In this document: piece after piece, positions 1 to 11,040 of the stretch
How the letters are laid out: every line of letters starts with the position of its first letter
How positions within the stretch are numbered: position 1 is the stretch's first letter
From: Anaeramoeba flamelloides
Lineage: Eukaryota; Metamonada; Anaeramoebidae
Direction: 5' to 3'
DNA length: 64,000 nt
Assembly (NCBI GenBank): GCA_027625915.1
Contig: JANTQA010000076.1
Span: forward strand, 434,001-498,000
Translations under genes and position numbers: made by a program
Notes under the pieces: model-generated
The model's input: only the letters and a program-made list of their open reading frames with translations
Database searches by the model: none
What the model was told of the DNA's origin: nothing

Positions 1-19
1 TCTTTTAACAAGTAATAGG

Positions 20-610
20 TCGATTTCACAAGAATCATTACAACAGCTTGAATCTATCTTTTGAATACAAAAAATGATTTTGAATTTTAGGGGATAAAAT
101 TAATTAATTCCCTAATACCTTCAGAAAAATTATATATTGAAAAATCAATTTCATCTTAAAACAAAAACAAAATTTCAAAAAAAAAATTTCTAAATGACTT
201 TTAAACTTTATATTAAAACTATACTTCTTAAAACAATATAAATAATTTTTATTTGTTAACAAATCAAATTTTTTGGTTATTCAAAAGAATTATCTCAAAA
301 AAAGAAAAAAAAACTCATTACATTAAAATCCATGATAATAGAGACTTGAAATTGTCTAATAATGATTGAAATGGCAATAAAAAAGGTAAAAAAAATTTAA
401 AATAAGAAATTAAATTAATTTCAAAAGATTTCTTCTTCAGAAAAAATGGAAAAAAAAAATTGATCTCACTAAACTAATTTTCTTTTATGGCTTTCTTAGT
501 TGATCAGAATTTTTTGACACTTGGCATATCCAAAATTTGTAATTAGAGAATATCACCAATAACATATTACAAAAATTTTGCCTTGTTGTTGTCGAAGACT
601 GATCTCTTAA
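20..610. repeat. Dispersed ~600-bp repeat, copy 1
   Basis: This stretch matches 45240-45840 in the same orientation, block by block. Shared landmarks include 'cacaagaatcat', 'caaaagaattatctc', 'gatcagaattttttgacac' and 'caccaataacatatt', ending near 'ttgccttgttg' and 'gaagact'. Divergence is roughly 20-25% with small indels. I see no terminal inverted repeat and no coding potential, so it may be a fragment of a longer element that runs off the left edge of the window. Confidence 0.7.
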
Positions 611-690
611 TTCTGAAAATGTTTTTACTTTTTAAAAATATAAAACTTGATAATAGTTTTAATAAATTCTTCACATTTTTAAAACGGTTA

Positions 691-1090
691 CCGTCTTTCC
701 AAGACTACTGTGAATTTTTATATGAATCAAATTTTGATTCTGATATAGATTTTTAAAAAGTTGGATATGAGGATAAGAAATCTCATATTGAAAAAAAATT
801 TTCACAAATGACCTCATTTGAAAAATTTTCTTTTGATACAAGAAATATTAATTTTCAGATCCCTAAATTGCTTCAAGCCTAGAAAATCTGTTGAGATGCC
901 ACTTACAGGTTTCTCTTGAAATACCGAAAATATTTTAGATCTTATCCCAAGAAAATTTTTCAAATGAGGTCATTTGTGAAAATTTTTTTTCAATATGAGA
1001 TTTCTTATCCTCATATCCAACTTTTTAAAAATCTATATCAGAATCAAAATTTGATTCATATAAAAATTCACAATAGACTTAGAACAGCTG
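691..1090. mobile_element. Foldback MITE, family C, copy 1
   Basis: A ~400-bp element whose two halves are inverted copies of each other, separated by a short central spacer, with TA dinucleotides on both sides (689-690 and 1091-1092). The ends read 'ccgtctttccaagactact' and, in reverse complement, 'cagctgttctaagtctatt'. The inner arms share 'aagttggatatgaggataag' with its reverse complement. Three other copies of about 400-446 bp lie at 1259, 24080 and 24647. TA target sites and CAGT/CAGC-like ends point to a Tc1/mariner-mobilised non-autonomous element; that assignment is inference. Confidence 0.75.
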
Positions 1091-1258
1091 TATATCTAAA
1101 ATTTCAAATCATTAATTCCATAAATCAGTTTAAATTGTTAATTTCCCTTTTTTAAAATTGGGAACTTTGATGGTTTATTTTAATTCATAGGTTGTGTTTT
1201 TTTTTTGAAAACTGGATGAAAATTAGGATCTTTTTATTTTTCAATTAAAAGTATTATA

Positions 1259-1659
1259 CAGCTGTTCCAAGGCTACCGTGAAATTTTATCAATATCAAAT
1301 TTTGGTGTTGATATAGATTTTTAAATCTAAGAATATAAGAATAAGAAAGCTTATAATAAAAATATTCTTTCCTAAATGAGTCTATATGCAAAATATTTTT
1401 TTAATGTGATCGAAAAATAAATTCATTTTTTAGAGGAAATTTTATGTCGTTTCTCTCAATGAATTTTTGATGTTTAGAGTCATTTTGGGTTCTGAAAATT
1501 TATTTTTTGAAAATCAGAAAAAATTCTTGAATATTGGCTCATTTAGCAATTTTTTTTTTCAATATGAGCTTTATTATTCTCATAACCAACTTTTTAAAAA
1601 TTTATATCAACATCAAAATTTGATATTGATAAAATTTCACGGTTGCTTTGGATTGACTG
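1259..1659. mobile_element. Foldback MITE, family C, copy 2
   Basis: 401 bp between TA dinucleotides (1257-1258 and 1660-1661). The left end reads 'cagctgttccaaggctaccg' and the right end, in reverse complement, 'cagtcaatccaaagcaaccg'. The arms continue with an 'atatcaaaattt'-type segment in inverted orientation. Length and ends match the copies at 691, 24080 and 24647. Confidence 0.8.
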
Positions 1660-1719
1660 TAATAATTCAAATAAACAATAATGAATTTAAATCTTCTTTG
1701 TCTTGGAGTTAATTGATTT

Positions 1720-2000
1720 TGTTTGGAGATCTCAAAAATAGTTCAATTTTTTATCAAATGCTTTGAATGATTGTGTAATCAAAGGGAAACCATGACAAAA
1801 GATAGTCTTTAAAAAATTGTTATTGTCTTTAATCCTCCATTTTGTCTTTATTTATTTATTTTCTCTTATATTAATTGATCTTATTTGGATTTTCAACTTT
1901 GTAAACAAATAAAAATCCTGTTAATTAACTTTTTTTTCCCTGTTTCACTTTTTTTGCAAGGGTTATTTTGATTTGAAATTCTAATGAAAATTGTTTTGAA
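1720..2000. repeat. Dispersed repeat, family G, fragment
   Basis: This segment, with 'caaaagatagt', 'ttgttatt', 'cattttgtctttatttattt' and 'aattgatcttattt' in order, is shared with 52650-52960 and appears inverted at 54735-54870 and 55140-55340. No coding potential is visible. From 2000 to the 4E-BP start at 2458 I see only AT-rich non-coding sequence. Confidence 0.55.
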
Positions 2001-2457
2001 TTTTTTAAATTTGACTGTGTATGTTTTGGAAAAGTTGTATTAAAAAGTGTGAGAAAATAATTCCTTTTATTTAGAATAGAACCACTAAATTTTTCATTAA
2101 ACTGTCCCGAGTTTTGATTTGGAGTTTTTTTCTTCTAAAACAAAAGATGTGTCTTGAGTTTAATTAATTTTTAACCTAATGAAAGTATTATTTAAAATGG
2201 AAGTGATCAAATCGAAGAATTCAAGTCAAAATTTTAGTTTTTTTAAGTTTCAGGTTTGGTGGTTATTTGAACAAAAAGGTTTATTTCCAAATAAAATCAA
2301 AAAGTATTTTAATTTATTCTGATCGAATTATTTTTGACATTAGACTGAATGTTTTCATTAACTTTGAATATTTAGAAGGGATAAAAATTACAGAGTATTT
2401 TTTTATTTTTTCTCCCGCTTTCCAAAACTTCTTCATTATATCACTAATCTACTGATC

Positions 2458-3153
2458 ATGACCCAAAATAATATAAAAAAGCTAGGTATAAAAATTCCAA
2501 CCCGTGGTGGCGATTTACAACTTCCAGAATATCTCTCTATATCCGAAGGTGGAACGACAATTTTTGGAACAACTCCAGGAGGTAAAAATTTCTTTTTTTC
2601 CATTTTTAGATACCAAAAATCAAAAAGATAAAATTAATCACCAACAAGGAACAGATTTCAAACCCACCCTTCGTTAAACAATTTACAAATAAGATTTATT
2701 TCCTTTTTAATTCTGATCAGATCTTTTGTTTTTAAAAAAGAATTTTTACAGAAATAATAATCAAAAAAACACGTTTTCTTCAGATTTCACCCAGTTCATC
2801 AATTTCTTTCAGTAATTTATCACGAAACCAGCTTTTAATTTTTTTTTATTGTCATTATTTGTCAACAATTAACCAAATCTCTTTTAAATCTTCTTATTTG
2901 ATCAAATTCCTTAAATGATTTTATAAAAGGGACACAAGTAACTTATTCACGAGAACAATTACTTTCCTATGCTAAAAGCCCACTATCCAAATCACCACCA
3001 ACTGGAATGAGCTTTATTCAAGGTATTACAAATAATGTCGAAGAAGAAGAAAATGAAGAAATCAAAATCAAAAAACAAAAATCATTGGAAATTAAAGACA
3101 ACCAGTTCCTAGAAGAAGAAGCACAAGAAACAACATTCTTTCTTATGGACTAA
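2458..3153 (+). CDS. eIF4E-binding protein (4E-BP)
   Basis: A translation repressor that binds cap-binding factor eIF4E and blocks eIF4G recruitment. There are two exons, 2458-2581 and 2930-3153, joined in phase 1 by a 348-bp intron (donor GTAAAA, acceptor AAAAG). They encode 115 residues, against 118 in human 4E-BP1. The eIF4E-binding motif YxxxxLL is at residues 47-53 (YSREQLL). Just before it, at 38-43, lies the TTPGGT block that contains the mTORC1 priming Thr in animals. Downstream come SP sites (58-65), an 'IQGIT' segment at the place of the non-canonical binding loop, an acidic stretch, and a C-terminal FLMD that resembles a TOS motif without its last hydrophobic residue. The whole architecture matches the animal family, so the call is firm despite the small size. 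Phosphoregulation by a TOR kinase is inference from the motifs. Confidence 0.92.
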
Positions 3154-3881
3154 ATTTGTAATGATTTTTTGATCGGCTTGCGTAAAACTTTTTTGGGTTT
3201 TCAAAAAAAAATAAAAAAAAAAACAAAATGCTAGAAAACAACAAGTACTGATCGGCAAACCAAAGAGTGGCTTGTTGGGTAAACTAAAGTTTTGAGTATG
3301 TACAGCGAATTGTTACCATTGAATCATTCCAATTATAACAATTAGTTCGGAAAAGTGATATGGACCTAAATTATAAAACTTTATAAAAACAAAAATAAAT
3401 AAGATGTGGGATCTCTTTTTCCATATTGTAACCCAGCTCTTATTGTTTTTTTTTTTTTTTTGTTACTCTTTTCTTGTTTTTTTGTATTTAAAAATTTTTT
3501 TAATCTCAAAATTTTTGATCAAATATTTTTTCTTTTTAAGGGGTGAATTTCTCTTTGAAAAAAAGTCAACAAATCACTTTTTAATTGTACTCTCGAAAAA
3601 TTACGAACAATTATGATTCAAATATTGGAAATTTCATTTTGTTCTTATTACTGATTAATTCAAAATTTCCCCAAAAAGAAATGAGATAAATTGTAGTCTT
3701 TTTTTTGTGAAAAAGGAGATACAATCAATTTCAAGTTCAAATTAATATGATCATTTCATCAAAAAAAAGTCAAATTGTTTTTTATTAAAAAACATGGTAA
3801 AAGTTTTAATTTTAAAGTATTTTTTTGTTGATTTAAAATTAAAACCAAATATAAAAAATAGATTGTTTTTTAGAATCAAAA
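3154..3881. other. Non-coding AT-rich interval
   Basis: This is the 3' flank of the 4E-BP gene with poly(T) runs. The open frame at 3404-3616 is low-complexity phenylalanine/leucine from T-rich DNA and is not supported as a gene. Confidence 0.6.
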
Positions 3882-4419
3882 TAAACTAGATTCCAAAATT
3901 TTGGACACAGTTTAAACAGTGAAAAGAATAACATCATTACTGCACTTTAAATTCAAATTGGAAAGAATTTTGGTTTTACAAACAATTTCATTTTTTGTCT
4001 TTTTTGTTTTGCTTTCATTTATTTTTTTCCTAATTACCTAATTTGTTTCGTTAGATCAGGAATTTTTTTCAATGGTTGATAGAAGGTTAAAGTAGAAGTC
4101 GAGTTTTTTCAATAGAAAATTATCAAAATTGGTAGATGGTATCTTAACATTTGATCTATCAACAATAGTTGGTGAAATATCAACAAATGTACCAATACAT
4201 TTTTTGTTCGGTTCGTTTAATTATTTTGGACACACCTGTTTTTATTTTTGAATTTTATATTTTTTTCTTTTATTTGGATTAAAATGATTACTTATTAAAA
4301 CATTAATACTGGGTAACTTAAATGTTTTTTATATTAAGTTTGGAAAAATACAATAAATTGTGTTTTTTTTTTGCCTATTTTTGATTTTATATGTGTCTAA
4401 ATTTTTGGAACGGGGTTTA
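3882..4419 (+). mobile_element. Tc1-like non-autonomous element, family A, copy 1
   Basis: 538 bp bounded by inverted ends: left 'taaactagattccaaaattt', right in reverse complement 'taaaccccgttccaaaaatt', both followed by 'ggacaca'-type sequence. Copies of near-identical length occur at 8281-9303 (after removing a nested insert) and 11339-11874. The plus strand from about 4070 reads as a broken frame 'MVDRRL...LTFDLSTIVGEI', which looks like the N-terminal helix-turn-helix of a Tc1 transposase. The rest of the transposase is missing. Confidence 0.8.
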
Positions 4420-4647
4420 GAATTCAAAACATCATATAAAACCAAAATATAAGAATCTACAATTTTTTAAATTTGAAATTTCATTGTTAAGAATTGTAAA
4501 TGTGAATTTTTAAAATTTTTTTTTGCCATGATTTTTTGATATATGTGGAATTGGCTTTAAGATTTTAACAATAAGTATTATTCCAGTTTGATGAATTTCA
4601 GTATAAAGTATCTTCATTGATCAGTTAAAAACAAATAAAAAAATATT

Positions 4648-4846
4648 ACAGTCAGTTTCACTTTTAAGGCACAAACTTTCAACGAAATTTAAGGCACAAA
4701 AAAATTACAAATTAAGGCACAAAATTTGGAATTTTTAATTTTTGCAATTTATTTTACTAGAAGAGAAAATTTTGTGCCTTAATTTTAGATTTTTTTTGTG
4801 CCTTAAATTTGGTTGAAAGTTTGTACCTTAAAAGTGAAACTGACTG
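4648..4846. mobile_element. Foldback MITE, family B, copy 1
   Basis: 199 bp, almost entirely a hairpin. The left arm starts 'cagtcagtttcacttttaag' and the right arm ends in its reverse complement, flanked on both sides by TA. 'TTAAGGCACAAA' motifs repeat three times in each arm. The second copy is at 5481-5674. Confidence 0.85.
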
Positions 4847-5480
4847 TAGAAAATGAGTAATTTTATTATCATCTCAGTCTGAAAACCGATTTGACATTTT
4901 TTTTTATCGGGTATGGGTTATTTTTTTAAATTAAGTAAAAGGTTTCGAATTTCTATATTTTTTGAGATCCCAGAATTATTTTTACTTTTTTTTTGATTAA
5001 TACAAAGATTATACCCAAACACAATAATTTATTATGATCAGTGTTATTGTAAATATTTATACCTTAGATAACAATCATAGATTAAAGTAAATTGGATTGG
5101 TTTAATTGTGTTATAAAAGAAGACGATTTACTCAAAAATGATAAAGTGAAGCCAGTAAATATGTAAACAAGAAAGAAAAAATCAAATAATTTGTTTTCTC
5201 TAAAAATTAACTTTTTATCCTTCAATTTTTTTAAAATTGTTTGAATTAATTTCTTTCAAGCGTTTCAAGAAAAAAAAACAGAATATTGTCATTTTTAGAG
5301 AGTAAAAAAAATATAAGTTGATACCGAAAAGTAAATATAAATGGATGCTCTGTATTTCTTGGATAGTGACATTTTTTTATTAACCTTTTTTTTCTGAGCC
5401 AATCTGTCTTTTTTTTCAATCAAAACTTAATAACACTTTATTTTTTAGACACCCTGAAAACTTTGAAAAGAATCATAATA

Positions 5481-5674
5481 CAATCAGTTCCAATTTTAAG
5501 GCAAAAACTGCTACCGAATTTAAGGCATAAAAAAATCTCAAATTAAGGCACAAAATTTAGATTCTAGTAAAATAAATTGTAAAAAAAAAATTTAAAAATT
5601 TTGTGCCTTAATTTGAGATTTTTCTGTGCCTTAAATTTTGTTCAAAGTTTGTGTCTTAAAAGTGAAACTGACTG
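5481..5674. mobile_element. Foldback MITE, family B, copy 2
   Basis: 194 bp with TA on both sides, the same arms as the copy at 4648 and the same right end 'gtgaaactgactg'. The left arm is more diverged ('caatcagttccaattttaag'). The interval between the two copies is non-coding. Confidence 0.85.
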
Positions 5675-5964
5675 TAATATTATTTTATTCAATTTGGAAA
5701 TAATTTTAATTTTTGGAATATTTGTATTTTTTTGTTGTGTCTCACTCTTTGGGATAATGCCTAGTTTTTTTTTTTTTTTTTAATTGAATAGAATTTAGTA
5801 AAATCTTATAATTTTATTAAATTCTTTTTTGTAAAAAAAAAAAAAAAAAACAAGAGTTTCAAATCAATTATTAAATATAGATTGTGTGTTTTTTTCAGAT
5901 ATAATTATTATTATTATTATTATGTCCCTACCCGTCCTTTGAATTCTTGAATCGTTTCATTGAG

Positions 5965-7030
5965 TAAACTCAATTCCAAAAAATGGGACACAAAAAAAAA
6001 ATTACAATAATAAAAATATACTCCAAAATACATGATACTTAAACATTAAAATAATAAAAGACCCGAAAATATTTAATTAATACTATTTGTATATTTTATA
6101 GTAAATTTAAAATTCAATTCAAAAAATAAAAAAGAAAACATAAAAAAAAGTGTGCCCTTATTTTTGGAACACGTTACCAAAAAATCCATTTTTATTGAAA
6201 GAAAAATTAATAAAAACTATTAATAGATTCAGCTTGTCTTTTGATAACTAAATCTATCCTTTTAAATATAGAGTTTACTAATTATCTTAGGTTTCCCAAC
6301 TCAAAGTATTTCATACATTAGTGAAAATTTTAAAAATTCTTCTTCGTTTTTTGGTTACAATTTTTCAGTTTAGTATCCATAAATTCCCAATTGGATTTAA
6401 ATCTTGTGGAATTGGGGGTCAAGGGTCCAGAACATTACATCCCTGATTTAAGTAAGTTTGAGTTTTTTTTTGAGGTATGTGGACAAGCTTCATCCTTTTG
6501 GAAAATCCATTTCAACTCACTATATTCTGAATTAGCGAGTTGAATTTCCTTTGATTTTTTTGATAATATCATTAATAATACATTCAGTATTCACACTTCC
6601 ATTCATAATAATAAAGTCTGTTTGTAGGCCATGTGTCCTAGCACACCATATCATGATTTTTTTTCAAAAAAATTTTTTCTCGATAAAAAAAGAATCTTTT
6701 TTCTTTTTGAGAGAAAAAAAAAAAATTTTTTTTGTGATCAGAATGAAAACTTTTAAATTTCATTTTAAAGTGATTTTGAGATTTTCAAAAAGTTTTGTTA
6801 AAAAAAAGAAAAATTTTTTTTTATTTGAAAAAAAAGAATACAAAAAAAATCAAAAAAATTATTGAAAATCAAAAATCAAAAAATAATGAAAAAAAAATGA
6901 TAGATAATCAACTTTAAAATTATTTACATTGATTGTTAATATCTAATGTTTCTATTTAAGAGTCAAATATCACTTTTCTTGGAATTAAATTGATTTTGAA
7001 GGTGTGCCCCAATTTTTGGAATTGAGTTTA
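5965..7030 (-). mobile_element. Decayed Tc1/mariner element
   Basis: 1066 bp with terminal inverted repeats: left 'taaactcaattccaaaaaat', right in reverse complement 'taaactcaattccaaaaatt', each followed by 'ggg(g)caca'. The minus strand from about 6655 down to 6300 carries a transposase remnant described separately. The centre (6660-6900) is low-complexity A/T. TIR sequence and length relate it to the shorter family A elements at 3882, 8281 and 11339. Confidence 0.82.
6300..6655 (-). pseudogene. Tc1/mariner transposase remnant
   Basis: Translated from the minus strand with breaks, this gives 'MIWCARTHGLQTDFIIMNGS' followed by a block with N-T-E, then 'CPHTSKK', then 'GPLTPNSTRFKSNWEFM'. These line up with the Tc1 family blocks around the second catalytic Asp ('VMVWG...', 'DNAPCHTSKK') and 'WPPNSPDLNPIENLW'. 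In-frame stops are present and the catalytic segments are eroded (for example RFKSNWEFM for DLNPIENLW). It cannot encode an active enzyme. No N-terminal DNA-binding region is recognisable within this copy. Confidence 0.75.
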
Positions 7031-8280
7031 CTTTCAAATGCATTACATTACAGAAATTGGAAATAATGTTGAAAAAATATCACAATTACTCTTATTTGCA
7101 AATTTTAATCAAATCAGAAAAACTTTACTAATAATTGTATGAATATTAAAGCATATAAGAGAGAGAGAAAAAATATTATCTCCAATATCCTTTTTTGAAA
7201 ATTTACTTAATTTTTAAATATTAATCCCCTGTATCAACTTTCTTAATTGATTTATGGTTATTAAAAATATATTGTTTACAATTTATTTTTTTGCAAAATA
7301 AAAAAAACCATTTATTATAACCCACCTTTTCAGGTAAAAATTTTCTATTAAGTATTAAAATTTGAGTCTCAAAAAATCTCAAAAAATATTTCTTAAGGAC
7401 TATGTTTCCATGATAAAAACAGTAAAATAATGTATAAAAACATACTTAAAAGTTTTTGTAACCTCAATAAATTTACAAACTGGGAATTTCTTGATTAAAA
7501 AAACGAGAAATTTAAACATTTTTCACAATTTTAGCAATTTTCACCTTTCTCTATTCAGTAAAAATTTGATTTCAATATTTTAGAATTTCCATTTCAAATT
7601 TATAAACATAAAGTAATTCCTTAGTCTGTTCTAAATATTTTTTACACTTAATTAATCAAGTTTAGAATGTTCTCAAATATAAATTTGCATGTTAAAATCC
7701 TGAAAAATCATTGAACCTACCTCGAATTTTTTTGGATATTCTTCAATAATGAACCAATTTTATAAAAATTTCTATTTGATTTTATTATCTCAAATCCTAT
7801 TGTATGTTAAGAATAAAAATACCAAATTTATGAGTGCTTCGAAATATTAATTAAAGGGGATTTATTGCAAAAATTATCCCATTCAGAAATCTCAAAAAAC
7901 AACAATATTTTTTTTTTAGAAATATGAAATAATTCCTTTTTATTGAAAAAATTAAATTTCTTCAAAGTATAAATCATACTGTGGTTTATATTTAACCAAA
8001 GTTCGATTATTAAATCCATTAGTCAAAATTAAAAACATTTTCAAAAATTAAACATAATTTTTGACAAATAAAAAAATCCCCAGAAAATAAATTTTTAATT
8101 TAGAGATAATTAAAAATAATCCCTAAAAGTTCATGTTCTACAACAACTGTGACAACACACCTCTTTGAATATTTATTTTTTTGAAATATATCAAAGAGAA
8201 AAAATGAATTATTATCTAGGTAGGAAACACTAAAAATGGAAAATTTGAGAATTACTTTCTGTTACTTAAAAAAAGTTTCA
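7031..8280. other. Non-coding AT-rich interval
   Basis: I see no exon with family similarity here. The 63-residue minus-strand frame at 7828-8019 contains 'EWDNFCNKSPLINISK', faintly like a Tc1 transposase C-terminus, but this is too weak to call. Confidence 0.5.
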
Positions 8281-9303
8281 TAAACTAAATTCCAAAAATT
8301 TTGACACCTTTCAAACAATTGAAAGAACAATAATATTACACTTTACATTCAATTTGGAAATAATTTTCATTTTACAAACTATTTGATTTCATGTCTTTTT
8401 TATTTTAGTTTTAATTACCTTTTTTCGATTTATTTATTATGTTTCGTTAGATATGTGATTTTTTTCAATAGTTGATTAAAGGTTTTGATTGAGTTTGTTA
8501 TTTTGAAAAATTACATTAATCGGTAGATGTTATCTAAGGATTTGATCGATCAACAATTGTTGGTGGAATTTCAAAAAATTTACCAATACATTTTTTGTTC
8601 CGCTACAGTGATCAAAATAATCCGTGCACAACGACTATAATCCGTGTTTCAAAATATTATCCGTGCTTTTTTTTATTCTTGTAACAAGGCAACGTCCAAT
8701 CTACTACTAAATAGTATACCTAAGTTCAAATCAATTTTGAAAGTAAAGGTCTGGTTATTTTCAGTAAAATTTAAATTATTCATGCAAATAGTTGACAATT
8801 TTTCATAATATTCTCAATTTTTTTGAAATTTTTTGTTTTTTTTATGATTAAAATTTTCTTTACAAATTTACTCTATTTTTTGAGATAAATTTTCCAATTT
8901 GATCCTTCATTTTTAGAATTTCTTTTTAAATAATAGAACTTTAAGAAACCAGTACCATATTTTTTTAGTGTTTATTATTGGTTTCTTTGATTGGTTAATG
9001 TATAGGTCAACTATAACAAAAAAACACGCTTTTTATTTTGAAACACGCATTAAATTTTTTTGCACGCTTTATTTTGACTACAGTAGTTTCATAATTTTGG
9101 ATACACCAATTTAAATTTTTTTTCATTTTTGGGTTTTATATTTTTTTCTTTTATTTGGATGAAAATGATTACTTATAAAAATACTAACATATTGGGTTAC
9201 TTAAATGTTGTTTTATGTTAAGTTTGGAAAAATCTACTAAATTGAGGTTTTTTTTTTCATATTTTTTATTTTGGGTGTGTCCAAATTTTTGGAATGGGGT
9301 TTA
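8281..9303 (+). mobile_element. Tc1-like family A, copy 2 (interrupted)
   Basis: Outer ends 'taaactaaattccaaaaatt' and, in reverse complement, 'taaaccccattccaaaaatt' match family A. Removing the nested element at 8606-9083 and one TA leaves 543 bp, the same length as the copies at 3882 and 11339 (538 and 536 bp). The flanking host sequence 'acattttttgttc' and 'ttttgga(t/c)acacc' is continuous in the uninterrupted copy at 3882. Confidence 0.85.
8606..9083. mobile_element. Nested TIR element (CAGT ends, TA site duplication)
   Basis: 478 bp inserted in a family A copy. Terminal repeats of about 60 bp: left starts 'cagtgatcaaaataatccgt', right in reverse complement 'ctgtagtcaaaataaagcgt'. Both arms contain repeated 'CGTG' and 'GTTTCAAAATA' motifs. 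TA flanks both ends (8604-8605, 9084-9085) while the uninterrupted homologue supports a single site, so the TA duplication is directly seen. No coding capacity. Ends and target fit Tc1/mariner/pogo-type elements. Confidence 0.85.
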
Positions 9304-9599
9304 CTTTCATGATCAACCCACTAAAGAGTAGAAACTCACATAAACATCCGTCTCTTAACAAAAATAACAAATTGTTTCCAAACAGAGAAAAAATGAATCA
9401 GATAATTTTAATCAAGACTGATTCATTTTTTTGAGTAATGTATTTTTTGTTATTTTCAATTTCCTTTTTTTATTAAAAAGGATTGCATAAAAGTAGGTGT
9501 AAAGGTAATGATGACAAAAAATGCTTTTTGTATTTTGTTTTTTGTCCAATTTCTTTAGAATGAAAATTCTTATTGAGAAGTGAAAGTGACAAAACACAA

Positions 9600-9810
9600 T
9601 TACTCAATATTCTCAAGGGTGTAAACTTCGTCCTTAAGTTTAAAATTAAACAGGATTTGTCTTGTGTTGTGTTTAATAAATAAAGCCTTCTTGAACCTCA
9701 AAAGTTTCTTATACATTATTGGCTTTCTAATTAAAGAATTTGTTCTGTTCTCTAAAATTAGACATTTAGCAAGAAGTTTTACCTGAAAATTCTTTAAAAT
9801 CATCAAACAT
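9600..9810 (-). CDS. Possible small protein, unrecognised
   Basis: A minus-strand frame ending at 9600 encodes a basic tail (residues ...'KKLLRFKKALFIKHNTRQIL'... ending LENIE) with better codon quality than its surroundings. It can begin at the ATG at 9806-9804 unspliced (68 residues) or, alternatively, at ATG 9810 with a 31-nt intron (9782-9752, GTAAAA...TTTTAG) that rejoins the same frame. I recognise no family. It is divergent from the TVP15-like gene at 10066, leaving about 255 bp between starts. It may equally be a chance frame. Confidence 0.25.
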
Positions 9811-10065
9811 GCTTTTCTTATTGAAATTTAAATTCTCTTGTTCTCAAATATTATTATCCCTTTTGTTTTCCAAGTGATTTTTAATTTTTTTACCCTTATT
9901 TTCCTTTGCAAATCAAACTTGAACAATTTTTCTGTTACTTGGAAAACAAAAAATTATTTTCCATCAAACATCACAGATACGGGTGTTTGTTCGTTATAGT
10001 TTTGAGAATAAAATTATCATTTTTTGTTTGCTCCATTTGAAGAAATTTTAATTATTATTTGAAAA

Positions 10066-10814
10066 ATGGCAACCAAAGTAATTGATGTATCCTTGATATT
10101 GAAGGTCTTTTCATGTATGGTGATAATTTTCTTATTTGTTGTTTGTGGTGTTGGGTATTCGAGATGTGATGGGTATTTATCTTTTTTTTATATTCTTCGT
10201 GAAAGTTTTTTGTTCTTTTCTTGTTTTAAATCTTTATTTATCAAAAAAAAAAAAAAAAATTGTTTTTCTTCTTCTTTTTTTTAACCTTTACAAAAATTAA
10301 TAGGGCAAGACTTAACTTTGACGGAAACATGAACCACCACAACGCACGATTTGAAATGGCAATTGTTTGTACTGTCTTAATGTAAATATTGAAATTTTTT
10401 GTTTACTTTTTTATTCTCATCAGTTTTCTCTTGTTTTTTGACTTTTGTTCCTTTCCATACAACTGTCTTTGGAATTCGTTTTGTTCTTTCCAAAAAAAAT
10501 ATACTCTGTTTGATCCCTTTTTTACACGATCTTCAACTCTTACATTACTCTTTCTTCCATTTTTTTGATATTATTTTTTTTTTTATTTTATTTTCAGTGC
10601 TTTTGGAATTCTTGCTCTTCTAGGTGAATTCGAAGCTCGTTATGTTGAAATTCATGCGTCTTTCTTATGTAAAAGAATTGGAAGAGGAATTTATTATTTA
10701 GTTCTTGGGTTTGTAACTTTAGGTGTTACAGGTGATTTGGGAATGGTGGGAGGAATTTTGCTTATGATCAATGGATTATTCCATATCATCTATGGTGCAG
10801 CTTTTGGTGGTTAA
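10066..10814 (+). CDS. COPI-associated/TVP15-like tetraspan membrane protein
   Basis: Three exons, 10066-10172, 10304-10381 and 10598-10814, joined in phase 2 twice, give 133 residues. Introns are 131 and 216 bp with GTATTT/AATAG and GTAAAT/TTTCAG borders. Hydrophobic segments lie at about 8-29, 52-67, 88-104 and 108-127, with a short polar hairpin rich in His/Asn between the first two. The segment 'CKRIGRGIYYLVLGFVTLG' resembles the conserved 'R-GR-(I/L)-(F/Y)Y-L-LG' block of COPI-associated/TVP15-family Golgi proteins. Known members sit in late Golgi membranes and associate with COPI vesicles. The family call rests on this block and topology only; another small tetraspan family is possible. 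The exon structure itself is well supported by phase agreement. Confidence 0.6.
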
Positions 10815-11040
10815 GAAAAATAGCCACACTTCAAGAATTTACACGTTTAAAACCAGTGCTACCATTTACAAGATATTGACTTTTATCCTTACATCAGAAT
10901 ATTTATTTATATATGATTTTTTTTTTTTTTTTTTTTTGAAAATTTTGAAACAACTGGGTACTCTGCTCAGTTTTTTAAGAATTGAAACTCTTGAACTTTT
11001 TTGATCGCACAAAATAAAAAAAATTAAAAAAAACTTTTTT

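Noticed and set aside
3404..3616. 70-codon Phe-rich frame
   Set aside because: Arises from poly(T) tracts in the 3' flank of the 4E-BP gene.
7828..8019. Possible Tc1 transposase C-terminus on the minus strand
   Set aside because: Only a vague resemblance in a 16-residue stretch and no matching terminal repeats around it.
9752..9782. 31-nt intron in the small frame at 9600-9810
   Set aside because: Both spliced and unspliced readings join the same downstream frame, so nothing in the sequence favours such a tiny intron. It is kept only as an alternative in the feature entry.
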